In this document: positions 44,095 to 54,375 of the stretch, in pieces
Layout: the number at the start of each line of letters is the position of its first letter
Position numbering within the stretch: position 1 is the stretch's first letter
Origin: Ignavibacterium sp037440165
GTDB taxonomy: Bacteria > Bacteroidota > Ignavibacteria > Ignavibacteriales > Ignavibacteriaceae
Length of the DNA stretch: 64,000 nucleotides
Assembly: GCF_037440165.1 (NCBI RefSeq)
Contig: NZ_JBBIUQ010000002.1
Span: forward strand, 1-64,000
Direction of reading: 5' to 3'
Made by a program: the position numbers and the translations under genes
The notes under the pieces: model-generated
What the model was told of the DNA's origin: nothing
Databases searched by the model: none
The model's input: only the letters and a program-made list of their open reading frames with translations

Positions 44095-47000
44095 TAAAAT
44101 TCAAATAAATATTTTAAGCCAATTTCATTATAGAGCTCCGCATTTACTACAGATTGACTTATAAATGATTCTTTTCTTTCAAGTTTCAGTAAGAACCTTT
44201 TCGTTATCGGCCAATCAATTTTAACATTAGCTCTGCTGAGGTCCTGAAAAACTTCAGTCGTTCCACCAATTTCATATCTGAAATTTCCTACTCTGCCAAT
44301 CAGACTGAATTTTGTTTCGGAACCAATTTGCCTTAGTTGTATACTTCTAACATAATCTCCAACAAATTGATTCAATACTCCGCCTAATACCGAACCCGCC
44401 AAATTTGTTGCTGTTGATGCTACGGCATCTCTTTCCTGAGTAGTTGCACCATCAGTAAATTTACCAGCAATGATAAAGAACATTGCATCGGATGGATTTT
44501 TTGTTGGATCACGCTGATCTTTCAGAATATTTTCTGTTCCTATATAAACACCAATGTTTTCAGGATCTTTCACAAAATTCTGATTTAAATCAATAAGAGG
44601 TCCTTTTAGTTTTATCTTTACAGCAACTTCCTGTTCGGCAGCAGTTCCGGTTTCTGTTACAGGATAATAGTAATCTTTGTATGTAGCAGTTATGTCCAGC
44701 AATGGATTATTAAGATTTTCAAATTTTATGTTACCGCTTGCTTCGAATGTTTTAATAAAAGTTAATTTAGAACCCTCAAGCAAGTTGAACTGACCGCTTG
44801 TTCGCTGTAATCCATCTACCGAAGAGAGAATAACATTTCCGGTTAATACCGCAGTTAAATCCTGGTTAAGTTCTTTTGCAAGCATCAAAACCATTTTCGC
44901 TTCGGTATCAAGTTTAACATCTATCGTGTAGTTAAAAATTCTTTTGCCATTTGTGCTGAGATTTGCAATTTCACTTTTCTCAAACTCCATCAACAGACTG
45001 TCAAGTTGAGTTTCAATTCTGCTTCTCGAAGTATCGTTGCTAATCCATTTATATTTAAAGTCTGATGCACCAGTGTAAGCTGATTTGGAAAGTGGAAAGA
45101 CTAAATCTGCAACTGTTACGCTGATTGGCATATTCAGATTCATTTGAGTTGGGTTCATTTCAAAAGTTATATCACCTCGTGCGCTTACAGCAAGTTCACC
45201 GTAAACATTTGGATTTACTTCTTTGGAAATTTTATCAAGCACTTTCAAATCACCACTGAATTTGAAATCTGCAGTAGCAGGAGTGAATTTATTCAGCATT
45301 ACATTTCCGCTGCCAGAGATTGTTCCGCCATTCTTTGTACCTATTTGATTACTTAATGAAACCGATTCAACAGAAATCTCTTCGTTATCCCAATAAATTT
45401 TTGCATCGAAATTATAAATCAGATTATTGAAAAGTGATTTAACATTTGCATTATTAAACGATAAATAACCTGTTACAATCGGATTATCTATTTTACCTTC
45501 GATATAAATTTCAGTTTCAAGGATTCCGCTTTTCATTTCAAGAGTGGGAATGAGATTACCAAGAGATGCAAGATTAAAGTTATCAGATTCCACATGTAAA
45601 TACATTTCTTTTTCAGTTTCGGTTAAACTGTCAGCTACTGAAAGATTTAATGGAATGTAACCGGTTATTGACAATTCGGGTTCTGTAACACCTTCAGTTC
45701 TGTCAACAATTTTTATATCTGTATTCAGAAGATTATTGTTGTAATCAAACTTTGCAATTAGTGAACCGAACTTCTTTTCATTGATGATTATATTTTTCAT
45801 TGATGCATCAATGTTAAATAAGGGAGTTTTGAAATTACCTGTTAGCTCTCCGGCAATATTAATTTCAGAATGGATTAAATTTTCAGCAGAAAGAGAAAGG
45901 AGTTTTTCGCTAAGTAGCTCACTGCTGACATTCATAACTTTCAAATTAAGTTTACCATCTTCACTTTCACCAAATTTTCCTTCTGCAATCAATCTTCCTC
46001 TTGCAGCATCAAGCACAAAGTTTCCAATAATAAAATCTCCCTTTGAATAGAATATACTTAAATCGTTTCTATTCTGAATTGGAACTCCTTTGTAAATCAA
46101 ATTAAGATCAGTCAATGTCAGATGCAATGTATCTGAATAAATTTTTCCTCTGGCATTAAGATTATAGCTAAGATTGTTCTGAATAAATCCGCCTGAGGAT
46201 ATCTGAAGTAAGTCATCTCTTAGATCCGCTGTGAACCTGAGATTATAGAAATTTGTGCCAGCGTAAATTCTGTCTGAGTTGAATTTCAGTTTAATCTGAG
46301 TGTTATAGGTTGAATCAGATTTTCTTTCATTCAATAAATTTAAATCAAGTTTGGACTCAGTAAGGAATACAAGATTATCTTCAGAAAGCAGTTTCAAATA
46401 TTTAAGATTGGAATTAAGAATCAACCCAAGTGAATTGGGAGTAGCTTCAATTTTGCCTTTGATAATACCGCCAACTTCAATCTCATTGCTATTTATTTTT
46501 AATGGAACAAATTCCTTAAAGTCAAGAAGTATGTCAGCAGAAAATTCAGAATTAGTAATCACAGGTGCATCTGCAGTAATTTGATTCTGAAGCTGTTGTT
46601 CAATTCCTAAAACAGGATTAAGTTTTTCTTTAATCTGGTTAATTATAATCTGTGATTCATTTGCAAATGCTTTTGCGAGAGTTGTTAAATAAAAATCTCC
46701 CTGTAAAGTTACATCTGCAATATCTGAGACGAGATTGATAACTTTAATTCCGTTTTCATTTCTTCTAACATCCAGAATCAATCGAGTGCTGTCAATTTCA
46801 TACTCGGTGAAGAATGAATTTTTTATATCAGTAACGAGAAATAAATCCATACTATCAGGATTGAATCCTCTGCCTTCTTCATCAAACCCAATATTTATTT
46901 TTGAGTTGTATGATTCATCGTTCAGAAGTTTTGCAAGATTTAAGTTGGAAATTTGTCCTGTAATTTTATGATAAGGATCATTCTGATTCAGATGATCAAC

Positions 47001-48548
47001 AACACCGTTCAAAACAACATTAGCGGTATCAGAAAGCAATGTTAGATCGAGATTAAATCTTTGATCTTCTGCATAAGCATTCATTTGAAAAGTATTAATT
47101 TCAAGTTGACCGAATGAGGAATTCATAGCATCGAGTTCAATTATGGTATTCAAAGTTGATAGATCAGTGCCTTCACCAACAATCTTTATGTTAGAATTTA
47201 TTCTGCTCGGAATCCCAGTGAATGCAGATAAATCAAAATTTTCAGTAAATAACTCAGCATCATATTTCATCAAATCTGATGAAAAATCGAGATAAGATTT
47301 TCCTTTCAATCTTCCCTTTTGTGACTCAAGATTAAAAGTTGATGTAAATGATGAAGCAGAACCGCTGTATCTAAACTCATTAAACTTTATTATTCCGAAT
47401 TCTCTGTAGTCAGCCATTTCAGTCATCTTAAGAATTGTTTTTATGTCAGGCGGAAAAATGTATGAGTTATCAAGAGATGCTTCAATTTTCAAGCTGTCAG
47501 GTCCAAGAAGATTTTTTAACTGTGCATTTGCAACAATTGAAGTTTGTCCGGTATAAAGTTCTAACTTCTTTACCTTTAAATCATTCAGACTTCCGGCAGC
47601 ACTCAGCTTTCCGCTTATCTCGCCACCAAGTATATCCAGCTCAGGAATAAAAGTAGATATTGCATTAAAATTTAATTTGTTAATATCTAGATCAACTCGA
47701 AGCGGTGCTGTTCTTAAATCATCTTCAGAAAATTCCTCGAGAAAATCAACATAAGTAATTCCAGCAGACAAATTGATTTCAGTGTCGTAAGTTTCAATGT
47801 TAAGATTATCAATTCCTGCAGCGTTTTTTGAAAGTAAAAATCTTCCTGAAAGGTTTTTAAGATTAAAGGAGGTGAAGTTCGGTTCGAAAGAAAAATTATT
47901 AATCTGAAGCTGATAATCATATTTATTCAGATCTGCAAAAGCTGATAAAGAAAGATTAAGATTTTTTATTCGAAGATCATCAAAATTCATTGAAGGATGT
48001 ACTGCGGTGCTTCCGACAAAGTTGTATTTCTGAAAACTGAAATTGATGTTATTTAATTCAAGTGACGAAACCGAAATTGTGAAAGGAAATTCTGACTCTG
48101 TTGTATCTTCAGGTTCTTCTGAAGATGGAAATATTTTTAACAGATTAAGCTCTCCATCTTCCTCTTCTATCAGTTTTGCGTTAACATCTTTTAATTCGAT
48201 ATGTCTCACAAAAATATTTTTGAACAGTAATTTTAATGGACTTGTTCGTAATTCAACATAACCGACGCTGACCACTGTATCTTTGTGCTGTGAAGTTAAC
48301 ACAGCATTTTTAATCATCAGCGAAGTAAAAATTGTTCCATCAATTTCCTGAACTGAAAGATTTCCATTAATTTCTTTATTAACTGTTTCAACCAAAGTAT
48401 CCCTGAGCCAATCTTTGAAGAGTGAGGTTTGTGAGATGCCAAAAAAAATCATCAGCAGAAAAATTATTCCCACAACAAAATAGACCATCGAGTTAACAAT
48501 GTAGCGGAGAACCCGGCGCCAAGCTGCTATTTTTCTTTCTTCAAGCAA
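44094..48548 (-). CDS. tamB: TamB-like translocation/assembly protein
   Basis: This 1484-residue protein has an N-terminal membrane anchor (about residues 13-38), then a long beta-helical body with repeated hydrophobic strands typical of the AsmA/TamB (DUF490) superfamily. The C-terminal DUF490 domain includes GSKLTFIKTFEASGNIKFEN and ends with the strand-rich IGLKYLFEF. TamB spans the periplasm and, with TamA or another Omp85 protein, moves phospholipid or helps outer-membrane assembly. The barrel fusion downstream is a possible partner, though its N-terminus has no POTRA domains that I can see. Confidence 0.9.
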   Translation of the reverse strand: MLEERKIAAWRRVLRYIVNSMVYFVVGIIFLLMIFFGISQTSLFKDWLRDTLVETVNKEINGNLSVQEIDGTIFTSLMIKNAVLTSQHKDTVVSVGYVELRTSPLKLLFKNIFVRHIELKDVNAKLIEEEDGELNLLKIFPSSEEPEDTTESEFPFTISVSSLELNNINFSFQKYNFVGSTAVHPSMNFDDLRIKNLNLSLSAFADLNKYDYQLQINNFSFEPNFTSFNLKNLSGRFLLSKNAAGIDNLNIETYDTEINLSAGITYVDFLEEFSEDDLRTAPLRVDLDINKLNFNAISTFIPELDILGGEISGKLSAAGSLNDLKVKKLELYTGQTSIVANAQLKNLLGPDSLKIEASLDNSYIFPPDIKTILKMTEMADYREFGIIKFNEFRYSGSASSFTSTFNLESQKGRLKGKSYLDFSSDLMKYDAELFTENFDLSAFTGIPSRINSNIKIVGEGTDLSTLNTIIELDAMNSSFGQLEINTFQMNAYAEDQRFNLDLTLLSDTANVVLNGVVDHLNQNDPYHKITGQISNLNLAKLLNDESYNSKINIGFDEEGRGFNPDSMDLFLVTDIKNSFFTEYEIDSTRLILDVRRNENGIKVINLVSDIADVTLQGDFYLTTLAKAFANESQIIINQIKEKLNPVLGIEQQLQNQITADAPVITNSEFSADILLDFKEFVPLKINSNEIEVGGIIKGKIEATPNSLGLILNSNLKYLKLLSEDNLVFLTESKLDLNLLNERKSDSTYNTQIKLKFNSDRIYAGTNFYNLRFTADLRDDLLQISSGGFIQNNLSYNLNARGKIYSDTLHLTLTDLNLIYKGVPIQNRNDLSIFYSKGDFIIGNFVLDAARGRLIAEGKFGESEDGKLNLKVMNVSSELLSEKLLSLSAENLIHSEINIAGELTGNFKTPLFNIDASMKNIIINEKKFGSLIAKFDYNNNLLNTDIKIVDRTEGVTEPELSITGYIPLNLSVADSLTETEKEMYLHVESDNFNLASLGNLIPTLEMKSGILETEIYIEGKIDNPIVTGYLSFNNANVKSLFNNLIYNFDAKIYWDNEEISVESVSLSNQIGTKNGGTISGSGNVMLNKFTPATADFKFSGDLKVLDKISKEVNPNVYGELAVSARGDITFEMNPTQMNLNMPISVTVADLVFPLSKSAYTGASDFKYKWISNDTSRSRIETQLDSLLMEFEKSEIANLSTNGKRIFNYTIDVKLDTEAKMVLMLAKELNQDLTAVLTGNVILSSVDGLQRTSGQFNLLEGSKLTFIKTFEASGNIKFENLNNPLLDITATYKDYYYPVTETGTAAEQEVAVKIKLKGPLIDLNQNFVKDPENIGVYIGTENILKDQRDPTKNPSDAMFFIIAGKFTDGATTQERDAVASTATNLAGSVLGGVLNQFVGDYVRSIQLRQIGSETKFSLIGRVGNFRYEIGGTTEVFQDLSRANVKIDWPITKRFLLKLERKESFISQSVVNAELYNEIGLKYLFEF

Positions 48549-48550
48549 TT

Positions 48551-49021
48551 TTATTTGTATCTGCTTAGAATTGTTTGAATGATTTTTGAAGTTGATTGAT
48601 CATTAACAAACTCAATAGTTTTAACTTCACCGCCGTTGGCTTCGACAACATCTCTTCCAACTATATTATCTAATGACCAATCTGCACCTTTAACAAGAAT
48701 ATCTGGAATTAAGTCTGATATTATTTCTGCAGGAGTATCTTCATCAAAAAAAGTCACATAATCAACGGGCTTAAGATTGGAAATGATGAATGCTCTTTCA
48801 TCCTGTTTAAGAATTGGTCTCTTATCACCTTTTATTCTTTTCACAGATTCATCTGTGTTTAATCCAACAATTAAAATATCACCAAGCTGTTTGGATTTAA
48901 TCAGGTAATCAACATGTCCGGAATGTATTAAATCAAAGCAGCCGTTTGTGAAAACAACTTTTTTCTTCTCAGTTCTTAACTGTGCTCTGACTTTTTTTAA
49001 TTCTTCTCTTGATAAAATCAT
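48551..49021 (-). CDS. rfaE2: D-glycero-beta-D-manno-heptose 1-phosphate adenylyltransferase
   Basis: This 156-residue nucleotidyltransferase makes ADP-heptose from heptose 1-phosphate and ATP. It has TNGCFDLIHSGHVDYL, with the HxGH motif, and the IVGLNTDESVKRIKG and QDERAFIISNLKPVDYV segments. In E. coli this is the C-terminal half of HldE; here it is a separate protein next to the kinase half (three bases away). It feeds inner-core lipopolysaccharide synthesis. Confidence 0.94.
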   Translation of the reverse strand: MILSREELKKVRAQLRTEKKKVVFTNGCFDLIHSGHVDYLIKSKQLGDILIVGLNTDESVKRIKGDKRPILKQDERAFIISNLKPVDYVTFFDEDTPAEIISDLIPDILVKGADWSLDNIVGRDVVEANGGEVKTIEFVNDQSTSKIIQTILSRYK

Positions 49022-49023
49022 AG

Positions 49024-50019
49024 TTACTTATTTTCTTTGATTATTGTTTCGAATAGATAATCAGCTTCAATTGGCACGATACCAACTTCTTCACAAACAA
49101 GACCACCGGCATAATTTGCAAAATAAGATGCTTCAATCACATCTGCTCCGGCAGCAAGTGCAATAGTTAAAGTTGAAATAACTGTATCACCAGCTCCGGA
49201 AACATCCGCGACTTTTCTTGCTTTAGTCGGCATTCTTCTTTCAGGCTTACCTTTCTGAAATACGGCAATTCCTCCTTCACCAAGTGTAAGCAATATGTTT
49301 TTAGCATTTAACTTTTTCAAGAGAGTATTTCCTGCTTTAGAAATATCTTCATCTGTTTTAATCTTAATTCCTAAAACATCCTCAGCTTCTTTACGATTCG
49401 GCTTAAACACAGTTACATTTTTATAAGCAAAAAAATTGTGAAACTTGGGATCAACAGTTATAAGCACTTTATTTTTATTTGCGAGTGCAATTATTTTTTT
49501 AATAAGAGATTCAGACAGAACACCTTTGTTATAATCCTGCAAAATAATTCCATCAAGATTTTTTATTATGCTTTCAAGATAACTGAGGATTTTTTTTTGA
49601 ATATTTTTACTTATTGTGTTCTTGCTCTCTTTATCAATTCGAACAACATGCTGACTGCCAGCAATTACTCTTGTTTTTGCTGTTGTTGGTCTTTCATCGT
49701 CAATGATGATTCCATCATGAGGGATATTAAGATCCTGAAGAAGAGAATTGAATATAGAACCATAGCTGTCATATCCGATTACTCCGATAGGTTCAGGTAT
49801 TCCGCCAAGTTTAAGAATATTTAATGCGCAGTTTGCAGCACCACCAAATCTGAAAATTTCATTTTCGACTTCAAGAACAGGAACAGGTGCTTCAGGAGAA
49901 ATTCTTTTCACATCTCCCCAGAAATAAATATCAATCATCATATCGCCAAGAACTGCGATTCTCTTATTTCGAAAATTCTTTTTTAACTGCAGTAATCTTT
50001 TTACCGGAATTTTAATCAT
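49024..50019 (-). CDS. rfaE1: D-glycero-beta-D-manno-heptose-7-phosphate kinase
   Basis: This 331-residue PfkB-family kinase phosphorylates heptose 7-phosphate at C1. It opens RIAVLGDMMIDIYFWGDVKRISPEAP in outline. The GGAANCALNILKLGG segment follows, and the catalytic loop DVSGAGDTVISTL lies near residue 270. It is the separate kinase half of HldE, before rfaE2. GmhA and GmhB, needed for the same route, are not in the window. Confidence 0.94.
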   Translation of the reverse strand: MIKIPVKRLLQLKKNFRNKRIAVLGDMMIDIYFWGDVKRISPEAPVPVLEVENEIFRFGGAANCALNILKLGGIPEPIGVIGYDSYGSIFNSLLQDLNIPHDGIIIDDERPTTAKTRVIAGSQHVVRIDKESKNTISKNIQKKILSYLESIIKNLDGIILQDYNKGVLSESLIKKIIALANKNKVLITVDPKFHNFFAYKNVTVFKPNRKEAEDVLGIKIKTDEDISKAGNTLLKKLNAKNILLTLGEGGIAVFQKGKPERRMPTKARKVADVSGAGDTVISTLTIALAAGADVIEASYFANYAGGLVCEEVGIVPIEADYLFETIIKENK

Positions 50020-50114
50020 AAGTAATTCTCTGAATAGTTAAATTTTACAGCGCAAAATAACTATAAATTAAGATGGTTAAAAAGGCAGGTTTGTTTGAAC
50101 CGAAAAGAGCTTTA

Positions 50115-51239
50115 TTATCTGATTCCCCACTTGCCAAGTGGATTTGAGATTCTTACTCTTACTAAACCATTATCAGTGCCAAGCCAGAGATAGTCACCAT
50201 CAAAATAAATTTTTCTGATTGAAGATGTTGAGATGTCTATCTGATTAAGGTCAATGGGAATAACTTTCTTATTTAAACGATTAATTATGAACAATCCTTT
50301 TCCGTATTCAGATTTATCCTGTGTGCGAAATTCATAAACTCCGGTGAAAACATAATTACCAACTTTTTCAATTGAATAAATTCCATTGCCGCCAAGTCCG
50401 TTTGCTTTTCCTATTCTTTCCCAGTTTAATTTTCTGTCGAATATATAAATGCCGCCAATGTTATAATCCGGTTGATCTTTTGTTATAAATTCTTCGGTAG
50501 CAAACCAGATTGAATTTTTCAGAAATAAAAAATCTGAGACTGAAACTGAAATACCCTCTGCTCTAAACCAGCGTCCTTTGTTGGTAAAATATTCCCAAGC
50601 AGAATTTTCGTTCTTTAATTTCAAATTTAATTTGTGTACCCCTGACTCTGCTCCAAACCACAGAACACTGTCACCTTCAGCCGCGATGCAATTAATATTA
50701 TTTGCCTTTGAGTTCCCACTAATTTCTCTGTTATATTCTTTGTATGTATTTGACTTTAAATCGTAAAGAGTAATGTTACGAAATCTTCCAATCCACAATT
50801 TGCTGCGTTTGTAGTCAAGATGAAGTGCTCTTATCCAGTTTCCAAATTCGCCTCCATCAGAAAATTTTTTTAATGACCATTTTTTAGTCTTTCGGTTAAA
50901 GATGAAAAGACCCTCGTTGCCACCAGCCCATATAAAATTTTTATTAACAGCTACACAATGAAATAAATCGTTGTTCAGGTCACTGGTTTTTGATGAGTAG
51001 TTTGTCCATTTATTTTCTTTCGGATTATACTGATAAATTCCTTGTCCGTATGTAGCAACCCAAATTTCATTTTCAAATTGTTTAATGTCAGTAATGAATG
51101 CTTTTTCAAGAAATAATCTGGATTCTATCTGCGAGAATGTGCTCTGCGAGGGAAATAGAAGACAAATGATAAAACTTATTTTGAAAAAAGAATTACTTAA
51201 TAGGTATTTATTGAAAGATCTGTTCTTTAACATTAACAT
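50115..51239 (-). CDS. Exported two-component-regulator-type beta-propeller protein
   Basis: This 374-residue protein has a signal peptide (residues 12-36 hydrophobic). The rest is a beta-propeller with repeated W(V/I)A and GLFIF units: NEIWVATYGQGIYQYNPK, NFIWAGGNEGLFIFNR and DYLWLGTDNGLVRVRI, as in the sensor propellers of hybrid two-component systems. No kinase domain follows, so it is a stand-alone periplasmic propeller. The start overlaps the preceding ligase by 32 bases. An ATG six bases downstream (51233) is an alternative start. Function is unknown. Confidence 0.7.
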   Translation of the reverse strand: MLMLKNRSFNKYLLSNSFFKISFIICLLFPSQSTFSQIESRLFLEKAFITDIKQFENEIWVATYGQGIYQYNPKENKWTNYSSKTSDLNNDLFHCVAVNKNFIWAGGNEGLFIFNRKTKKWSLKKFSDGGEFGNWIRALHLDYKRSKLWIGRFRNITLYDLKSNTYKEYNREISGNSKANNINCIAAEGDSVLWFGAESGVHKLNLKLKNENSAWEYFTNKGRWFRAEGISVSVSDFLFLKNSIWFATEEFITKDQPDYNIGGIYIFDRKLNWERIGKANGLGGNGIYSIEKVGNYVFTGVYEFRTQDKSEYGKGLFIINRLNKKVIPIDLNQIDISTSSIRKIYFDGDYLWLGTDNGLVRVRISNPLGKWGIR

Positions 51240-51951
51240 CAGAATTAAAATATTTTTTGAAACCCAGAATTATACATTCAGCAAGAAGCTCGTAATTTAT
51301 TTCCTGATGAAGAATTGACTTAAGATCAATTGTTGTATTGGAAATTTCACTTCTAATTTCTTCCTTTCTTTGCTCTTCAATATTCAGATAATCAGTTATG
51401 TTCAGATGAAAATCCCCACAAAGGATTGAACCATGCTGTAAAACTACTTTACCAATTTTTCTTTGAGCACTACCGACAAATTTTTTCCTATTAAAATTAA
51501 TTTCACTTTTTGATGAAACAGCAAAGCATATTGCGCTTTTATCTTCTTTATAAAAATTCTTAAAGTCAGCCTGATTATGTTCTAATTCAAGCTGTGAAAG
51601 AATTGGATTATAGAAAATCAAACCTTCTTTAAGTGCAAGATTTATTTCATTATAAATTGCTTTTGCAGAATAATTCAATTCAATTGGAAAAACAACGGAG
51701 TAAGTGAGTTCTTCAGAATGCAAAATAGCTCGTCCGCCGGTTGGTCTTTTAATTACATCAATATTATCAGTTGATGCTTTCTCAATATTGATTTCATCCA
51801 TTGACTGATTTGCACCTAAAGAGATACAATAAGGTTTCCATCGGTAAAGTCTTAAAACAGGTATTGAGTGAAAACTTTTTGCAAGCTCAAGATCAAAGTC
51901 CATATTGAACTTGCCGGAATTTTCACCAGAAAGGATTACCTCCCAATTCAT
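51208..51951 (-). CDS. Lipoate ligase/octanoyltransferase-like protein (LplA/LipM family)
   Basis: This 247-residue protein has the BPL/LplA/LipB fold. Motifs are RRPTGGRAILH-like (KRPTGGRAILHSEELTYS) and GSAQRKIGKVVLQHGSI. Residue Cys142, in AICFAVSSKSEI, lies where LipM octanoyltransferases have their acyl cysteine, which suggests octanoyl transfer over lipoate activation. It probably attaches octanoyl or lipoyl groups to 2-oxoacid dehydrogenase or GcvH domains. Its start overlaps lpxA by four bases, an odd pairing with lipid A genes. Confidence 0.8.
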   Translation of the reverse strand: MNWEVILSGENSGKFNMDFDLELAKSFHSIPVLRLYRWKPYCISLGANQSMDEINIEKASTDNIDVIKRPTGGRAILHSEELTYSVVFPIELNYSAKAIYNEINLALKEGLIFYNPILSQLELEHNQADFKNFYKEDKSAICFAVSSKSEINFNRKKFVGSAQRKIGKVVLQHGSILCGDFHLNITDYLNIEEQRKEEIRSEISNTTIDLKSILHQEINYELLAECIILGFKKYFNSDVNVKEQIFQ

Positions 51952-52724
51952 TTACCTATTATACCTCGTTTACTTGCCCTTATAAATTCGACTACATGCT
52001 GAACATGTTTATTGTCAATTAATTCTTCTTCAATTTTCTTAAGTGCCTGAGAGACATTGAGAGATTTATCATAGATGTAGTTATAAGCTTTTTTAAGAGC
52101 TTCAATATCTTCGGTTGCGAAACCGCGTCGTCTTAAACCAATTACATTCAATCCTGCAAAACGCAGCGGCATATCACCACATAGAATATACGGCGGAACA
52201 TCCTGAACAGCTCTTAATCCACCACCAACCATTGCGTGACATCCAACCTTGCAGAATTGATGTACTGGAGTCATTCCACCAATGATAGCATAATCTTCGA
52301 TGTGAACATGTCCGGCAATCTGAACTCCGTTAGCAAGGATGACATTGTCACCAATTTCGCAATCGTGTGCCACATGCGCATAAGCCATCAGTAAACAATT
52401 TTTACCAATGCGTGACATTCTTGTTTCTTTAGTTCCCCGATGCAGTGTAACGAACTCGTGAATAACTGTGTTATCATTAATCACAAAAACTGATTCTTCG
52501 TTACTGAACTTTAAATCCTGAGGAATATGAGCAATTGAAGCTGATTGTTTGATTTTTACTTTGTTACCGATTCTCGCGCCATTGTAAATAACTGCGTGAG
52601 GACCAATTTCACATTCATTGCCGATTTCAACATCATCTTCAATGATAACGAATTGACCAATTTTATTATTGTCCCCAATTTTTGCTTTTGAACTGACAAT
52701 TGCAGTAGGATGAATTGAATTCAT
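51948..52724 (-). CDS. lpxA: UDP-N-acetylglucosamine acyltransferase
   Basis: This 258-residue enzyme adds the first fatty acyl chain in lipid A synthesis. Hexapeptide repeats form a left-handed beta-helix from residue 2 to about 185, including the catalytic histidine region MAYAHVAHDCEIGDN. The C-terminal helical domain has LRRRGFATEDIEALKKAYN. It lies five bases after the fused lpxC/fabZ gene, the usual lipid A order in Bacteroidota relatives. Confidence 0.95.
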   Translation of the reverse strand: MNSIHPTAIVSSKAKIGDNNKIGQFVIIEDDVEIGNECEIGPHAVIYNGARIGNKVKIKQSASIAHIPQDLKFSNEESVFVINDNTVIHEFVTLHRGTKETRMSRIGKNCLLMAYAHVAHDCEIGDNVILANGVQIAGHVHIEDYAIIGGMTPVHQFCKVGCHAMVGGGLRAVQDVPPYILCGDMPLRFAGLNVIGLRRRGFATEDIEALKKAYNYIYDKSLNVSQALKKIEEELIDNKHVQHVVEFIRASKRGIIGK

Positions 52725-52729
52725 AAAAA

Positions 52730-54142
52730 TTACTCTTCAGGTTTTTTGTCTTTGTCAACAATACCAGCCATAAATTCAGCTTCAGCAACTAAAACATCGT
52801 TTACATAAGCACGAGCAGCCATCATCACAACTTTACTTTTCTTTTGAGTTAATTCTACTTCCATAAAAAGCTGATCGCCGGGAACAACAGGCTTTCTGAA
52901 TTTAGCATTGTTAATTTGCATAAAGTAAACAAGTTTTTCTTCCGGATTTGGGAAAGAGTTGAGCAGTAAAATTCCTCCTGTCTGAGCCATAGCTTCAAGA
53001 ATTAAAACGCCGGGCATTATCGGTTGACCCGGGAAATGTCCAACGAAAAATGGTTCATTAACCGTTACAGATTTCACTCCGATAACTTTATTATCCATAT
53101 CAAGATGGATTATTTTATCAACTAATAAAAATGGGTGTCGGTGTGGAAGTATTCGATGAATTGCGTTTGAGTCGAATACAACTCCTTCCTTTTTAACAAA
53201 TTGAAATTTCTTGACGAGTTTTTTCTGCTGATAAAGCTTTCTTATCTGCTTTGCGAATTCAACATTTGCTTTATGGCCTGGCCTTGCAGCAAGTATCTGC
53301 GCTTTAATCGGAGCTCCGATTAAGGCAAGGTCGCCCATTAAATCCAGAAGTTTATGTCTTACAGGTTCATTTTTAAATCTTAACTGTTTGTTATTAAGAA
53401 TTCCGTGTTCACCTAAAACAAAATTCTCAGTAATGCCAATCTTCTTTCCCAGTTCTTTAAGTTCTGCATCATTAAGATCATGATCTACAATCACAACAGC
53501 ATTATCAAGATCACCGCCTTTTATTAGTCCCTGATTTGCAAGGGCCTCAACTTCACTCAAGAAACAAAATGTTCTTGCAGGAGCAAATTCTGTAACAAAT
53601 TCTTTTTCAAGATCGAATAAACCTGTGTGCTGGCTGCCCAAAGCCGGATTCTGATAATCGACCATTACGGTAACTCTGTAACCATCTAATGGTAAAGCAA
53701 CAATGTCTATTTGTTTCTCTTCATTGTGATACATTACAGTTTCATCAATTACAAGATAATCTTTTGGAGCTTCTTGCTGAACAAATCCTGCTTTCTGTAA
53801 TACTTCCACATAAGGTAATATGCTTCCATCGCCAACAGGAGGTTCAATTCCATCAAGTTCAATTATTATGTTGTCAATTTGCAAACCCATAATAGCAGCA
53901 AGAACATGTTCTACTGTATGAACTTTGGCTTCGCCTATACCAATTGTAGTTCCTCTTGAAATATCTACAACATGTTCAGCCACTGCAGGAATTTCAGGAT
54001 TGCCTCCCAAGTCAACTCTTACGAATCTTATTCCGGTATTTTCTGCAGCAGGTTTAAAGGTCATTGTGCATTCGGTTCCTGTGTGAAGTCCGATTCCGCT
54101 CATTGAAACTGAATTGGCAATAGTTCTTTGTGTTTGAATCAT
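52730..54142 (-). CDS. lpxC/fabZ: Bifunctional LpxC deacetylase/FabZ dehydratase
   Basis: This 470-residue protein joins two enzymes. Residues 1-310 are LpxC, the zinc deacetylase that commits to lipid A synthesis, with TVEHVLAAIMG and the LGEHGILNNKQLRFKNEPVRH region with the catalytic histidine; HKLLDLMGDL follows. Residues 320-470 are FabZ, the 3-hydroxyacyl-ACP dehydratase, with ILPHRHPFLLVDKI and GVLILEAMAQTGG. This fusion is known from Bacteroidota and relatives and supports the taxonomic reading. A promoter lies at 54177-54207. Confidence 0.96.
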   Translation of the reverse strand: MIQTQRTIANSVSMSGIGLHTGTECTMTFKPAAENTGIRFVRVDLGGNPEIPAVAEHVVDISRGTTIGIGEAKVHTVEHVLAAIMGLQIDNIIIELDGIEPPVGDGSILPYVEVLQKAGFVQQEAPKDYLVIDETVMYHNEEKQIDIVALPLDGYRVTVMVDYQNPALGSQHTGLFDLEKEFVTEFAPARTFCFLSEVEALANQGLIKGGDLDNAVVIVDHDLNDAELKELGKKIGITENFVLGEHGILNNKQLRFKNEPVRHKLLDLMGDLALIGAPIKAQILAARPGHKANVEFAKQIRKLYQQKKLVKKFQFVKKEGVVFDSNAIHRILPHRHPFLLVDKIIHLDMDNKVIGVKSVTVNEPFFVGHFPGQPIMPGVLILEAMAQTGGILLLNSFPNPEEKLVYFMQINNAKFRKPVVPGDQLFMEVELTQKKSKVVMMAARAYVNDVLVAEAEFMAGIVDKDKKPEE

Positions 54143-54176
54143 ATCCTTTCCTGATTTTTATTTATTTTTTTGTGAG

Positions 54177-54207
54177 CCAAAATATAAAGATGGGTACATA
54201 AATACAA
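54177..54207 (-). promoter_or_regulatory. Candidate promoter of lpxC/fabZ
   Basis: On the minus strand TTG (54207-54205) is followed by 18 bases and TATATTTTGG (54186-54177). It matches the -33 TTG and AT-rich -7 layout of Bacteroidota promoters approximately. The leader would be about 30 bases. Confidence 0.5.
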
Positions 54208-54375
54208 TTTAAACTCTTCATATCGGGCATTGTGAAGGTTTGATCATAAACACAAGATTCAAATCCACAGACTAACTTCATAAATCATTATTACACTTTC
54301 AGGTTCGTTTATAAAAGATTAATTTAACGCAAGTCATTAGCAATTCTTTACTACAATTATTTAAGGAGAATCAAA

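Noticed and set aside
49438..49824. A 128-codon open frame on the plus strand
   Set aside because: It lies fully inside rfaE1 on the other strand, and its cysteine- and phenylalanine-rich translation has no domain pattern.
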